Source of the DNA: a virus
Strand: one strand, 5' to 3'
DNA length: 20,260 bases
IMG/VR virus record: IMGVR_UViG_3300008110_001988
Location: 1-20,260 of that record
In this document: positions 9,539-16,992 of the stretch, piece after piece
Numbering within the stretch: position 1 is the first letter of the stretch
Layout: each line of letters opens with the position of its first letter
Position numbers and translations under genes: made by a program
Notes under the pieces: model-generated
Databases searched by the model: none
What the model was told of the DNA's origin: nothing
Seen by the model: the letters and a program-made list of their open reading frames with translations, nothing else

Positions 9539-11153
9539 ATGATGTTTGAACAGCCCTCAGATATGCAGGGTTATATCTTTGAATATCATTTGCTGTAGAA
9601 GCTGCAAGTCTCCAACCCCCAGTAAAAGGAGAGGAGCCAAATGGTGAGAAGGTTTCACCCACCATTACTGCGCTAAATCCTAACATAAAAGGAATTGCAT
9701 TATCTGATCTTCTCATTTCTATCATAGAATCAGAAGGTACATTCATAACATTACAGAGATTGCTATTCATAGTTGCTACATGTTGGCCAAAATAAGTATT
9801 CTGAGGAGGTAATGTAGATGAACCTGTTACCATTCTAGAGACAATTGAGGAGATTGGTAAAGAACCCCCAAAAGAAGCAAAGTTCTGCATTCCAAAACTT
9901 ACAACTCCACTTCCACCACCCATAGATGAAAATGCACCTATTCTTCTACTAAAGATTTGATCAATGGCTGGTAAGGCAACAGGAGCCTCTCCAAAGAAAC
10001 TTTTACCAGCATATGATGGTGGCTGCAACATTGGGTTATTTGCTCTTTTAGAAGTAGCTATTCTAGTTCCTATAAGCACCTCAGATAAAAATCCCCCCAT
10101 CGCACCACCACCCGACTGGGATAGTAATGCACCTGCTACAACTCCACCCAAAGAACCCAAAGAACCTAAAGCACCACCCAGTGGTGTTTGATTTAATAAA
10201 TTTCCAATAGCTGCACCACCTGCAATAGCTGCAAGAGAAGGAACAGACGTAGTTGGATTTGAAACTGATGCCAGTGCAGCAACGGAAGCTGTACCTCCTG
10301 CAACACCAACATAAGTATTAATTGCATTTCCAATTGAGCTAGTGGATAATCCAGGAAATCCACCCAAATTACCTCTATAACCTTGATTTTGGTAGGCTGT
10401 TGAAACTATAGAAGGACCTAATACCCCCAATGCTATACCAAGTTCAGCGGCTTGTAATGTATCTCCAATACTACTCTTTGAAATATCATCATATTGTGAC
10501 ATATGAGCATATTGATAACTATATCTTTGATTTACTGAAGCTACTCCTTGGCTCAAATAACCTATTTTATAGATATCCGGAATGCCTACAACACCTATAA
10601 TATTTCTAATATATTTTTTATCTGCTAATTCTGGTACACCAATGGTGTTAGAGATTTCTACTAAATTATTGTAATTTTCATTAGCAGCTAAAATATAAAA
10701 GAAATTTTCTAAAGCATCGTAAGGTATAATACCATAAGATGCAAGTTCTTGAGATTTTCTTTGAATAGCTTGTTTTTCTAATGTTGTTAAAATATAATTA
10801 CTATCGGTACGAACATAGTTAGCAGGAGCTGTAGTATTTCTTAATGATGCTCCGCTTCCAAATAATTGTGCACCAATTTGCACTGCATTATTAAAACTGT
10901 CATTTGAAGCTTTTAATTCCTGATTACCATAAAATCCGGGTTGACTAATAAATCCCTTTTGAATTAAAGCTAAGGTGTCTTTATTAATACGGGTGTTATT
11001 TGACCCTGAAGAACCCGGGGTTTGTGTACTTGATGAGTTAGATTTATCTGATCCGCCGTAGGCAACTTCTCTCCCACTTATTGTGTATGTCTGACCAACA
11101 ACAGGATTTGGAACGGCAGCAGCAATTAAGTTATCATCTCTAGAACCAGCCAT
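9534..11153 (-). CDS. Unrecognised Gly/Ala-rich structural protein between spike and gp25
   Basis: I do not recognise this 539-residue protein. The N-terminus is Ser/Thr/Asn-rich and low in complexity (30-60). Residues 115-215 look like mixed helical structure with many Tyr and Asn. Residues about 278-360 are strongly Gly/Ala/Leu/Val-rich with almost no charge (LAAIAGGAAIGNLL at 307-320; GALGSLGSLGGVVAGALL at 327-344). That pattern resembles glycine-zipper or membrane-inserting segments. A second glycine-rich part (405-432) and a Met/Pro-rich tail follow. There is no N-terminal signal peptide. The gene overlaps the spike gene at a TAATG (11153) and ends inside the gp25 promoter element. Context makes a virion role likely. 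Possibilities are a hub or spike accessory, or a protein delivered to the host membrane during DNA entry; both are guesses. It is not PAAR-like. Confidence 0.75.
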   Translation of the reverse strand: MAGSRDDNLIAAAVPNPVVGQTYTISGREVAYGGSDKSNSSSTQTPGSSGSNNTRINKDTLALIQKGFISQPGFYGNQELKASNDSFNNAVQIGAQLFGSGASLRNTTAPANYVRTDSNYILTTLEKQAIQRKSQELASYGIIPYDALENFFYILAANENYNNLVEISNTIGVPELADKKYIRNIIGVVGIPDIYKIGYLSQGVASVNQRYSYQYAHMSQYDDISKSSIGDTLQAAELGIALGVLGPSIVSTAYQNQGYRGNLGGFPGLSTSSIGNAINTYVGVAGGTASVAALASVSNPTTSVPSLAAIAGGAAIGNLLNQTPLGGALGSLGSLGGVVAGALLSQSGGGAMGGFLSEVLIGTRIATSKRANNPMLQPPSYAGKSFFGEAPVALPAIDQIFSRRIGAFSSMGGGSGVVSFGMQNFASFGGSLPISSIVSRMVTGSSTLPPQNTYFGQHVATMNSNLCNVMNVPSDSMIEMRRSDNAIPFMLGFSAVMVGETFSPFGSSPFTGGWRLAASTANDIQRYNPAYLRAVQTSL

Positions 11154-12967
11154 TATCCTACTATCTTTCTTCCTTGCAATGCAGCAACCGCATATGAAAG
11201 TTTCAATCCAGGAATTGAACTATAACAGTGTGGATCAGCACATGTAAGAACAGTACCTCCTCCTCTTTGACCTGGTTTAGCAGCTTCTACATGAACATGA
11301 ATACCACCTTCATCATTTTTTTCTAAAAGAACTTTACTATAAGGAAGATTGTCTCTAACATAAGATGCAATCTCTGCTGTAAACCCATAGTCTGGTTTAT
11401 TAGAACATCTAATATCAACAGCACCACCCGTTGAATGGTTGGTTGATTTTGGTCTCCACCAAGATGAAATATAAACTCTTGCACCAAACTTTTCATATAA
11501 AGGATCTAGAATATTCCAGGCAACGTTTTGTGCTGCAGTTAATATGTTTTTAATTTCAGATTGAGGAGCATTATGAATACCAATTATTTGACCAACTTTA
11601 ACATGCCTTGATAATTGTTCGTTACTATTATAAATTGAACTTGGTAGAGGTATACCCGGTGTTTCAGATATACCATTACCATCAGAAATTCCTGCTGGTC
11701 TATCGTAAATACCAGAGGCTATCGCCTCTGCTGTTATACCAGTATCAGTTGATTGATAAGATACACCTGCACCCTTATTGCCTGCAGCATAAGCTTCAGC
11801 TTTTGGATTTGGATTGCCACCTTCATTTTTATAAAGTGACATTTCTTCTGCTGACATAGTAGCTGCATTAAGAGGAAAGTCAGGAGCATCAAGCAATGAA
11901 GTTATATTTTTAATAATAGTATCTGCTGTCGGATATTGTGCTAGCTGTGCAGGTCCTGGATCAGTTGCAGAATCAACAGAAGGTGACCCACTTATTTGGA
12001 TATCTGTAGCTGAGCCTTTAATATTAACTTTAGCTGAAGCTAAAACATCTATAGTTGAAGTTGAATGAATTGATGCAGCACTTGTCGATGATAACTTGGC
12101 TGTACCATCAGCTTTCAAAGCAAAATCATCTTTAGTAGAAAGAGTCATTGCACCTTCAGATACAACTTCTAAAGTATCTTTTGCATTTATACTTACTTTT
12201 TCTTTTGCATAAAGACCTATATTTTGTTGTGCATCTAGTTCAACAGTTTTATCAGATCTGATAGTTAGGTTTTTAGCAGCATCAATATCTAATGTATTTG
12301 GAGTTTGAATTTGCATTTTACCGGCTGCAGTGATTCTATTATCACCTGCAACCATGGTACTCATATCTTTGGCAACTTCAACAACCTTGCTTCCGTTGTA
12401 TATCACCTCTTCAGATGAACCATCTCTAACAGAAGTGATCATATTTCTTCCTACATGAATACCTAAACTACCACCAACATTAAAATCCATATCACCTTGT
12501 GATTCAATTGTAACTTTACCATCACCTTTAAGTATAAGATGACCTTGTGCATAAACTGTCAAATCACCTCGAGGTGATATTACACCTACACCTTTTTTAC
12601 CAGTTGATATAAGATGTATAGAACCGTCTGAATCAATTACAATTGCTGCACCACTATGATGTTGCATAGTAATTGTATCAGAACCAAATGTATTATCAAT
12701 AATAACTTTGTTACCTGTTGCTGAAACAAAACCTTGAACATCAGTTGCACTACCAACACCACCCATATTACCAGCACTCGGTCCTGTATGGGTTATTGTT
12801 TGATCACTTGCTTGACCAGGTTTATCAGAAACAGATACTTCATAATACGGAGCTGGATTACCAGTTCCAATTAATTGAGGCCCATCATTTCTACCAGAAC
12901 TATCACCTTCTGGGTCTGTAACTTTTTTTACTAGGGAAGGATCATCTGCAAATCTATCTATAGACAT
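11153..12967 (-). CDS. Tail spike: VgrG/gp5-type beta-helix with C-terminal M15-type peptidase domain
   Basis: After a disordered N-terminus (1-80, Gly/Ser/Pro-rich), residues about 85-330 form a long series of short strands such as DLTVYAQGHLILKGDGKVTI and TLDIDAAKNLTIRSDKTVEL. This periodicity is that of the triple-stranded beta-helix of T4 gp5 and VgrG needles. A linker (about 330-450) leads to a C-terminal domain with the zinc-peptidase pattern HxxGxAxD (His511, Gly514, Ala516, Asp518) and HVHV (557-560), preceded by SSWWRP at 501-506. This matches the M15 D-Ala-D-Ala/L-Ala-D-Glu peptidase family; His511, Asp518 and His557 or His559 are the likely metal ligands. Peptidoglycan cleavage is inferred. 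No OB fold is present; that lies in the gene at 13316-14266. The start follows TAACATG, one base after the previous stop. Confidence 0.88.
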   Translation of the reverse strand: MSIDRFADDPSLVKKVTDPEGDSSGRNDGPQLIGTGNPAPYYEVSVSDKPGQASDQTITHTGPSAGNMGGVGSATDVQGFVSATGNKVIIDNTFGSDTITMQHHSGAAIVIDSDGSIHLISTGKKGVGVISPRGDLTVYAQGHLILKGDGKVTIESQGDMDFNVGGSLGIHVGRNMITSVRDGSSEEVIYNGSKVVEVAKDMSTMVAGDNRITAAGKMQIQTPNTLDIDAAKNLTIRSDKTVELDAQQNIGLYAKEKVSINAKDTLEVVSEGAMTLSTKDDFALKADGTAKLSSTSAASIHSTSTIDVLASAKVNIKGSATDIQISGSPSVDSATDPGPAQLAQYPTADTIIKNITSLLDAPDFPLNAATMSAEEMSLYKNEGGNPNPKAEAYAAGNKGAGVSYQSTDTGITAEAIASGIYDRPAGISDGNGISETPGIPLPSSIYNSNEQLSRHVKVGQIIGIHNAPQSEIKNILTAAQNVAWNILDPLYEKFGARVYISSWWRPKSTNHSTGGAVDIRCSNKPDYGFTAEIASYVRDNLPYSKVLLEKNDEGGIHVHVEAAKPGQRGGGTVLTCADPHCYSSIPGLKLSYAVAALQGRKIVG

Positions 12968-12968
12968 G

Positions 12969-13316
12969 TTATCCGCAATAATTATTATAGAGTGAATTTA
13001 AAGCTTGTTCTAATGTATCATTATCACTAGATATTAAAGCTGTATTTGTATAGATTGTTTGCTGTTCTGTCAAAAAGAAATTTGAAGCAAGTGATGTTGA
13101 TTTTGAATGCATGAATTTATCTATGCCTCCAATAATAACAATTGATGCTTGTGATTCACTAGCATTAGCACCTTGATAAACTGTTCCATCAACGTCAATA
13201 ATAAATGTATAACTATTATAGTTATTTAAATTTACATTTTCATTTCTTAAAGTATTAGAAAAGGAAAAATCTAAATTTTTACTATATGCCACTGCTTCTG
13301 GGCTTACCTCTTGCAT
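12969..13316 (-). CDS. Amidase_2/T7-lysozyme-like small protein lacking the zinc ligands
   Basis: The 115-residue product has a recognisable amidase_2 core. YTFIIDVDGTVYQG (36-49) parallels T7 lysozyme YHFIIKRDGTVEAG. SIVIIGGIDK (58-67) parallels SIGVCLVGGIDD. SNFFLTEQQ (78-86) parallels ANFTPAQ. However, Thr37 stands where the conserved His follows Tyr, and no residues match the known T7 zinc ligands (His17, His68, Cys130): the protein has one histidine (His70) and one cysteine (Cys114). It is also shorter than the roughly 150-residue T7 enzyme. I infer an inactive amidase fold, perhaps retained to bind peptidoglycan or as a baseplate structural piece. It lies between the gp5-like lysozyme gene (TAATG overlap at 13316) and the spike gene. 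The fold assignment is from remembered sequence similarity only. Confidence 0.65.
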   Translation of the reverse strand: MQEVSPEAVAYSKNLDFSFSNTLRNENVNLNNYNSYTFIIDVDGTVYQGANASESQASIVIIGGIDKFMHSKSTSLASNFFLTEQQTIYTNTALISSDNDTLEQALNSLYNNYCG

Positions 13317-14266
13317 TATCTTTCACGTCCTTGATTTGATGATGCTCCAGTATAACTAAAACTTGATAGTACTTTTTGAGCTTGTATTAATTTTTTTGTA
13401 TAAAAAGGAGATGTTGTATTTACAGTCCACGCTCCTCCAATTTTTTGATACGATGCATCTCTTTCATAATATATCATAGCAACTACTGCATCCTCAAGAC
13501 TTGTAGAACCTAATAATTTACCGTAAGCTCTCTTTTCTGGAGAATGAAATTCGTGCCATATAAAATCTAATTGTTGTTCTAAAGGAGGTAACCCACCTTT
13601 CTGGGGTACAACACCAAGTCCACAAAATCTACACAAATTGATCAATCTATCTTTCTGCCATTGTGCTATTCCAGCAGATACTGCACCCTTGTCATTGGGG
13701 TTATAGGCTTGTGGGTCAATGTTATTGCCCGATTCAATTTGTAGATTGCCTACGATAGCTGCACAAAGTATTTTCTTATCACCTGTTGCGGAACCTTCTT
13801 TAGCAATTCTCTCCCAGAAATAATTATAAGCTTTCTTTGCGTTATCACTACCTGTCAACTGTGTAGTTGATGGCGCACTATCTCTACTAGAGGGAACATT
13901 GATTGGTGAGGAACCTTGTGATGTATTGACACCTTCGGGGCTAGATGAACTATTGATTGATCCTTGACCACCATTAACAACCCCAAGAATAATGGGCTGT
14001 TGTGAATCAACACCATCTGCAAACATACCAACCACCCAAGAACCATTAACAAGATTATGGCTTAGATTGCCACCTGAGGTTTGACTACCTGTTGTTGGAT
14101 AAAGAACAAGAGCCCAAGGTAGATCCCCATCTGATACTTTTTCATTATTTTCAGTAGGATGAATACCAAAGATTCTTACGCGAACACGAGCTCTATCATC
14201 AGCAACTTGCTTGACTACCCCAACCCACCACCTAAATCTATCTCCATAGAAATCATCATTCAACAT
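13316..14266 (-). CDS. 5: gp5-like baseplate hub protein: OB fold plus phage tail lysozyme domain, without beta-helix
   Basis: Residues 1-100 match the T4 gp5 OB fold: WWVGVVKQVADDRARVRVRI (13-32) then FGIHP, LPWALVLYP (49-57) and PIILGVVNGG (91-100). A Ser/Pro/Thr-rich linker covers 101-140. Residues 141-300 are a phage tail lysozyme domain (PF18013-like): IVGNLQIESGNNIDPQAYNP (171-190), GAVSAGIAQW (194-203) and AMIYYERDASY (263-273). Glu178 is the likely catalytic acid. T4 gp5 instead has a T4-lysozyme-type domain and a C-terminal beta-helix in the same chain. Here the protein stops at 316 residues and the beta-helix is encoded two genes downstream. Role: trimeric hub plug on gp27 that locally digests peptidoglycan during infection. 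Joined to gp27 by a TAATG overlap at 14266. Confidence 0.88.
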   Translation of the reverse strand: MLNDDFYGDRFRWWVGVVKQVADDRARVRVRIFGIHPTENNEKVSDGDLPWALVLYPTTGSQTSGGNLSHNLVNGSWVVGMFADGVDSQQPIILGVVNGGQGSINSSSSPEGVNTSQGSSPINVPSSRDSAPSTTQLTGSDNAKKAYNYFWERIAKEGSATGDKKILCAAIVGNLQIESGNNIDPQAYNPNDKGAVSAGIAQWQKDRLINLCRFCGLGVVPQKGGLPPLEQQLDFIWHEFHSPEKRAYGKLLGSTSLEDAVVAMIYYERDASYQKIGGAWTVNTTSPFYTKKLIQAQKVLSSFSYTGASSNQGRER

Positions 14267-15615
14267 TATACTGTTCCTAATATCTTACCATTAGAACCAA
14301 CGCGCGGTGTTGATACAGATGTGTTATATTCAGATGTCTCAAGAAGTCTAGATAGGTATCCATCTTTATGTACTCTAATTGATGTAGCTGCTCTATAACC
14401 AGATGCAATAACTTGTTTTACTTCAGCAACTACAAAAAACCCTGAAAGATAGATATCAGATAATACAATATTAAATCCATGATTTTCTGGAATGTCACAA
14501 TAGATAATATCTCCTGCTTTTATATCCATATTAGCTGGTATTGTAAAAGAAAGATCTATTTGATTTAGAGCATATATTTTTTTTGTAACACGTCCAAATT
14601 TTTCTCTATAATATGGTTGTGTCATTCCTTCATCAGAATCAGTATTTTGATAATTATTTACAATATATCTGATGCGATTAGCGTACTCTGATTCAGATTT
14701 TTCATTCTTAATATATTCAATATATTCTGGAGTATTAAGTGGATGTTTACCCAAATTAAATTTACTGTCATTAGAGGCTTTAAGTTCAGTAACAGTACTC
14801 TTGAAAGATTTTTGCAGTAAACTTATTTCAAACAATTCATTTTGGTAATAACCACCAGCAACTTTTTCAATTGAGGTAAATCTTTTATTATTAACAATAT
14901 TTGTAATCTGTCTTAATTTTTCATTAGGATTGCCTGAAGGCATAAGATTTGATATTTCAGTATCAGATCTATAGATATATTTGTTGTCTCTAAGTGAATT
15001 AATCTTTTCAGGTGTATTAGTTGCATCTTCAATAAGTTTTTGCAGTGAAACGAAATTAAATTTTTCTAAATCTTCATAGAATAAGAAATAATAATAATCT
15101 TCAGGATTTTGTGATATAGCAAATTTAGTTAACCATTGAATAGCCTGATAAGGTCTTAAATTAGGAATTACTATTGTTCTGATCTTTGCAGTAGATTCGG
15201 TGACAAATTGTTTAAATAAATTAAATTTGATTTGAGTATCTTGTGCAACATATTCTGTAAACAAATCATCAGCCATCTTTTCAACTTTACTACTATAGGC
15301 ATGCGATACATACTTTCTAGTATTTTGAAGAAAGAAAGGACTAACAAGATCTACAACATACATTAAAGATCTAGCTCTGTCACCCGAGACAATATTTCTT
15401 ACACCTTTAATAATAAAAGAAAGTTTTTTAGGTATAGGTGATGTATTTTGTACTAAATTATTTTGCTGATAATAAACGGTAACTAATTCTTCACCTGTAA
15501 ATGGATAATTGACAAATAACCCAATCTGATCATTAATTAACATTTCTGCTTTGACAGATGATTCAAATATTGATTGATAAACAGAGATTTCAACAAATTG
15601 AGCCATGATGCTCAT
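14266..15615 (-). CDS. 27: Baseplate hub protein, gp27-like
   Basis: This 449-residue protein lies directly before the gp5-like gene, as expected for its hub partner, and has gp27 architecture. The N-terminal beta domain includes INDQIGLFVNYPFTGEELVT (about 27-46). Next comes DLVSPFFLQNTRKYVSHAYS (about 88-107), a helical middle with 'YQAIQWLTKFAISQ...FLFYEDLEKFNFVS', and a C-terminal beta domain with 'AGDIIYCDIPENHGFNIVLSDIYLSG'. In T4, gp27 is a trimeric torus (391 residues) joining gp5 to the tail tube. Sequence identity to T4 gp27 is low, so the name rests on architecture and gene order. Start: two ATGs compete. The one at 15615 gives MSIMAQF. The one at 15606 gives MAQF and has a weak GAG-type site upstream; neither has a strong Shine-Dalgarno sequence. 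Confidence 0.75.
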   Translation of the reverse strand: MSIMAQFVEISVYQSIFESSVKAEMLINDQIGLFVNYPFTGEELVTVYYQQNNLVQNTSPIPKKLSFIIKGVRNIVSGDRARSLMYVVDLVSPFFLQNTRKYVSHAYSSKVEKMADDLFTEYVAQDTQIKFNLFKQFVTESTAKIRTIVIPNLRPYQAIQWLTKFAISQNPEDYYYFLFYEDLEKFNFVSLQKLIEDATNTPEKINSLRDNKYIYRSDTEISNLMPSGNPNEKLRQITNIVNNKRFTSIEKVAGGYYQNELFEISLLQKSFKSTVTELKASNDSKFNLGKHPLNTPEYIEYIKNEKSESEYANRIRYIVNNYQNTDSDEGMTQPYYREKFGRVTKKIYALNQIDLSFTIPANMDIKAGDIIYCDIPENHGFNIVLSDIYLSGFFVVAEVKQVIASGYRAATSIRVHKDGYLSRLLETSEYNTSVSTPRVGSNGKILGTV

Positions 15616-15644
15616 CTTGTCTTGCCCGTTAAATTTTTCTATAG

Positions 15645-16055
15645 TTATGTATAGGGTGTCATAGTATAATTGTAGGAAGCAATTTCAGCTTCAGTGTCAG
15701 AAGGAAGACCTGTATATTCATAGTAAGCAATTGTATCACTAGTTAATGTAGATGCTAGTTTATAAGCAGACATATTATATTTGCTTTCAACATAAGCAAT
15801 AAAATCCTTATCATTCATGATCCAATCTTTATAAGGATCAATGACATTATTACAGAGATAAATTATCCAATCTAATGTTGAATCACCATATATTTTATTT
15901 GCAATAATATCTGCTCTTTCGTTATCTTTTAAAACATATGTGTAAAATTTATTATAATCTTTTAAATATTGCTGAACAACTTCTGCTTCTACAACTATAT
16001 TTGTAGCATACAAATTATTATAGGTTATTTTAGGATAATAGTTAAAGATAGACAT
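15645..16055 (-). CDS. 53: Baseplate wedge subunit gp53
   Basis: The 136-residue product carries the gp53 signature. The N-terminus is FNYYPKITYNN; then come a tyrosine-rich 'YNKFYTYVLKDNERADIIA' stretch and the family core KIYGDSTLDWIIYLCNNVIDPYKDW (about residues 54-78). The family form is 'YGD..LHWVILLMNNIIDP..DW'. T4 gp53 has 196 residues; the shorter form is usual in marine T4-like phages as I recall them. In T4 it clamps the inner wedge (gp6-gp7-gp25) and is the last inner-wedge protein to join before wedges associate around the hub. It overlaps the gp48 stop by one base (TAATG at 16055) and is followed by a 29-base gap before the gp27-like gene. Confidence 0.92.
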   Translation of the reverse strand: MSIFNYYPKITYNNLYATNIVVEAEVVQQYLKDYNKFYTYVLKDNERADIIANKIYGDSTLDWIIYLCNNVIDPYKDWIMNDKDFIAYVESKYNMSAYKLASTLTSDTIAYYEYTGLPSDTEAEIASYNYTMTPYT

Positions 16056-16948
16056 TATTGCTCTCTACCACCATTTCTTTGCCAGCTACCATTATTGCTA
16101 TCCATTGAATTGGAAGAACCGTAACCAAAATTTTCTCTTGTTTGAATGTTTATTTCCTGGAAGTGCATTCCTATATCTACAATTGTAGGTTGGCCGTCTC
16201 TAAAAAGTGCGACATTGCCACCTGTTGAACTGTTAATAGCAATGCTGGTAATAAAAGAATCATTTACAAATGGAGTAACTTCTTTTGGAAGACCTGCAAA
16301 TTCAACATTGGCAATATAAGGATAATCTAAAGCGAAACCACCAGAATTTTGTAAGATAGCTGGATGCATAAACGCTTTAATATAGTTAATCATTTTATTC
16401 ATTTTTTTAGCTTCAGATTCAGATTTTGGAGATAGTCTCCAAGTAAATTCATAAGTTTTTAATCTGACACCTTCAAAAATAGTAGTTAAGTGTGGATTTC
16501 GAACCACCCCAGCTTGTGCACTGGCAAATGCTTGAACCTGTTGACCTGAAACACCTGGTGTCAAACCACCAACTAAATCTGAAATACCAGGAGATAAGGC
16601 TAATGTTTTAAAAGCTAATTTTGATATAGTACCCGAGTCGCCACTATTATAAGCATTTTTAAAAGCTTCTGCAGCAGATTTACCAGCTGCTAACATACGA
16701 TCTTTACTCTCAACCAGATCATTACTGATATTACCTAATAAACCTAAAGATACACCATTAACATCCATATTATAAGAATCTTGTAGGTTGGTAGGCAAAG
16801 GTAGTCTTATATACCCACTTATATTTTTAGTAGGTTGTGAACCTGGTTTTGGTCTGCTATATTCTCTAAGAGTCAACCTTGTAAAGAACTGAGGTTGATT
16901 CTCTGGAAATGCATATTGTGTGACTGAAGAAGAACGCTCGTCTGGCAT
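16055..16948 (-). CDS. 48: Baseplate tail-tube cap protein gp48
   Basis: The middle and C-terminal parts match T4 gp48. VRLKTYEFTWRLSPKSESEA corresponds to T4 'NRTKVFTWDLTPRSTED' and is followed by a helix (MNKMINYIKAF) equal to T4 MAIINIYQYF. Then come 'SFITSIAINSSTGGNVALF' (T4 'CQIQSIRFDKTPNGNFNGL') and 'VDIGMHFQEINIQTREN' (T4 'FTLEITMREIITLNRAS'). Length is 297 residues (364 in T4). gp48 has a tail-tube-like fold and, with gp54, forms the platform on the hub where gp19 tube assembly begins. It is the first gene of the leftward block: its ATG at 16948 lies about 25 bases inside a late promoter element in the divergent spacer. The N-terminal 50 residues are proline-rich and unlike T4. Confidence 0.85.
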   Translation of the reverse strand: MPDERSSSVTQYAFPENQPQFFTRLTLREYSRPKPGSQPTKNISGYIRLPLPTNLQDSYNMDVNGVSLGLLGNISNDLVESKDRMLAAGKSAAEAFKNAYNSGDSGTISKLAFKTLALSPGISDLVGGLTPGVSGQQVQAFASAQAGVVRNPHLTTIFEGVRLKTYEFTWRLSPKSESEAKKMNKMINYIKAFMHPAILQNSGGFALDYPYIANVEFAGLPKEVTPFVNDSFITSIAINSSTGGNVALFRDGQPTIVDIGMHFQEINIQTRENFGYGSSNSMDSNNGSWQRNGGREQ

Positions 16949-16957
16949 TATTACCCC

Positions 16958-16965
16958 TATAAATA
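16958..16965 (+). promoter_or_regulatory. Late promoter element TATAAATA for the rightward block
   Basis: A perfect T4-type late element sits in the 44-base divergent spacer. A start site near 16971 would give a leader of about 22 bases before the gp4 ATG at 16993. There is no clear Shine-Dalgarno sequence in that leader. The element lies within the region that the opposing promoter would transcribe. Confidence 0.7.
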
Positions 16966-16972
16966 TTCTTAT

Positions 16973-16980
16973 TATTTATC
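16973..16980 (-). promoter_or_regulatory. Late promoter element GATAAATA for the leftward block
   Basis: On the minus strand this reads GATAAATA, fitting the NATAAATA form reported for late promoters of marine T4-like phages. A start site near 16967 would give a leader of about 18 bases ahead of the gp48 ATG at 16948. It faces, and lies only seven bases from, the opposing TATAAATA. Confidence 0.6.
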
Positions 16981-16992
16981 GGTATTTTTGAA

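Noticed and set aside
9964-10191. Plus-strand frame with Pro/Lys repeats opposite the Gly/Ala-rich gene
   Set aside because: The Pro-rich repeat is the mirror image of the Gly-rich coding tract on the other strand (GGX read as XCC).
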